From DSXH01 sp964532065 (GTDB taxonomy: Bacteria; Bacteroidota; Ignavibacteria; Ignavibacteriales; Melioribacteraceae), in the NCBI GenBank assembly GCA_964532065.1, contig CAZHHG010000005.1, positions 20,652 to 84,651 of the forward strand: 64,000 nucleotides of DNA, in the 5' to 3' direction. Shown piece by piece: positions 63,753-64,000 of the stretch. Each line of letters opens with the position of its first letter. Within the stretch, counting starts at the first letter, position 1. The notes under the pieces are model-generated. The model saw only the letters and a list, made by a program, of their open reading frames with translations, had not been told where the DNA came from and did no database searches. The translations under genes and the position numbers were made by a program.

Positions 63753-64000
63753 ATGGTAAAAAAAATGCTTAAGCAACAGAGATATCGTTTCCTGATTCAG
63801 CAGTATAAAAATAAGATTTATTCATATTCAAAATACATGCTTAGGAACAGAATGGACGCCGACGACGTAACCCAGGAGGTTATGATCCGGATCTGGGAAA
63901 ATATGGACCGGTTTAATCTGTTTGCCGCAAAGACATGGATAATGAAGACAACCAATAATCTCTGTATCGATTACCTGAGGCGGAGAGCGGTTGCGTTTAA
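63753..64000 (+). CDS. RNA polymerase sigma factor, ECF-like (5' part, cut by window end)
   Basis: The open frame begins at ATG 63753 and runs off the window after 82 codons. DADDVTQEVMIRIWENMDRF and AKTWIMKTTNNLCIDYLRRR are regions 2.1-2.4 of a group 4 sigma-70-family factor (RpoE-type), which binds core polymerase and the -10 element. Region 4 lies beyond the window. There is no strong ribosome-binding site, and an ATG four codons later (63765) is also possible. An anti-sigma gene may follow. Confidence 0.85.
   Translation, partial: MVKKMLKQQRYRFLIQQYKNKIYSYSKYMLRNRMDADDVTQEVMIRIWENMDRFNLFAAKTWIMKTTNNLCIDYLRRRAVAF

Overview
The window looks like the replication-origin region of a Gram-negative member of the Bacteroidota/Chlorobiota group, most likely an Ignavibacteria (Melioribacter-like) bacterium. 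This is an inference from five proteins ending in a type IX secretion (T9SS) type A sorting domain with the NYPNPFNPST signature, from the outer-membrane barrels and DUF5916 protein, and from moderate GC with AT-rich spacers. No tRNA, rRNA, CRISPR array or insertion sequence was seen.

Layout. 0-5.6 kb: exported polysaccharide deacetylase, TonB-dependent-receptor-like barrel, membrane metallophosphoesterase and ThuA-like protein (+ strand). 5.6-13 kb: T9SS-sorted protein, T9SS subtilisin, M1 peptidase and a PLP gamma-lyase family enzyme (- strand). 13-22.8 kb: dnaA-dnaN-recF-DUF721(DciA-like)-gyrB-mgtE-like-gyrA (- strand). DnaA boxes lie both upstream of dnaA and between dnaA and dnaN, as in a bipartite Bacillus-type oriC. 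23-28.9 kb: asparaginase, small HEGGH membrane protein, Na+/H+ antiporter-like carrier, mscL, a catalytically degenerate Fic protein with a winged helix, a lone GroES paralogue and a methyltransferase. 28.9-36 kb: a TetR-controlled YbhGFSR-like ABC export operon with its own TolC protein. 36-38.7 kb: DUF5916 barrel protein.

39-56.8 kb: the most unusual block. Three giant modular exported proteins (1647, 2169 and 1600 aa) share one C-terminal cassette: a DUF11 domain apparently split by an inserted choice-of-anchor A domain, a BNR/Ycf48-like beta-propeller, and a T9SS sorting domain. Their N-terminal parts differ: DUF2341 plus a GH43-like propeller carrying DUF4082; a large N-domain plus six SdrD-B repeats; and a Cys/Gln thioester (TED/TQXA-like) domain plus two SdrD-B repeats. 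Sigma-54-like promoter motifs lie upstream of all three, strong for one and progressively weaker for the others. I propose a surface adhesion or matrix locus in which the thioester protein could attach covalently to its target.

57.2-62.7 kb: rpmH-rnpA-yidD-yidC (+ strand), the cluster that classically faces dnaA, here about 34 kb away with orientation conserved, followed by a patatin-BamA-like fusion. The window ends with a TPR-like protein, a VOC protein and the 5' part of an ECF-type sigma factor cut by the right edge.
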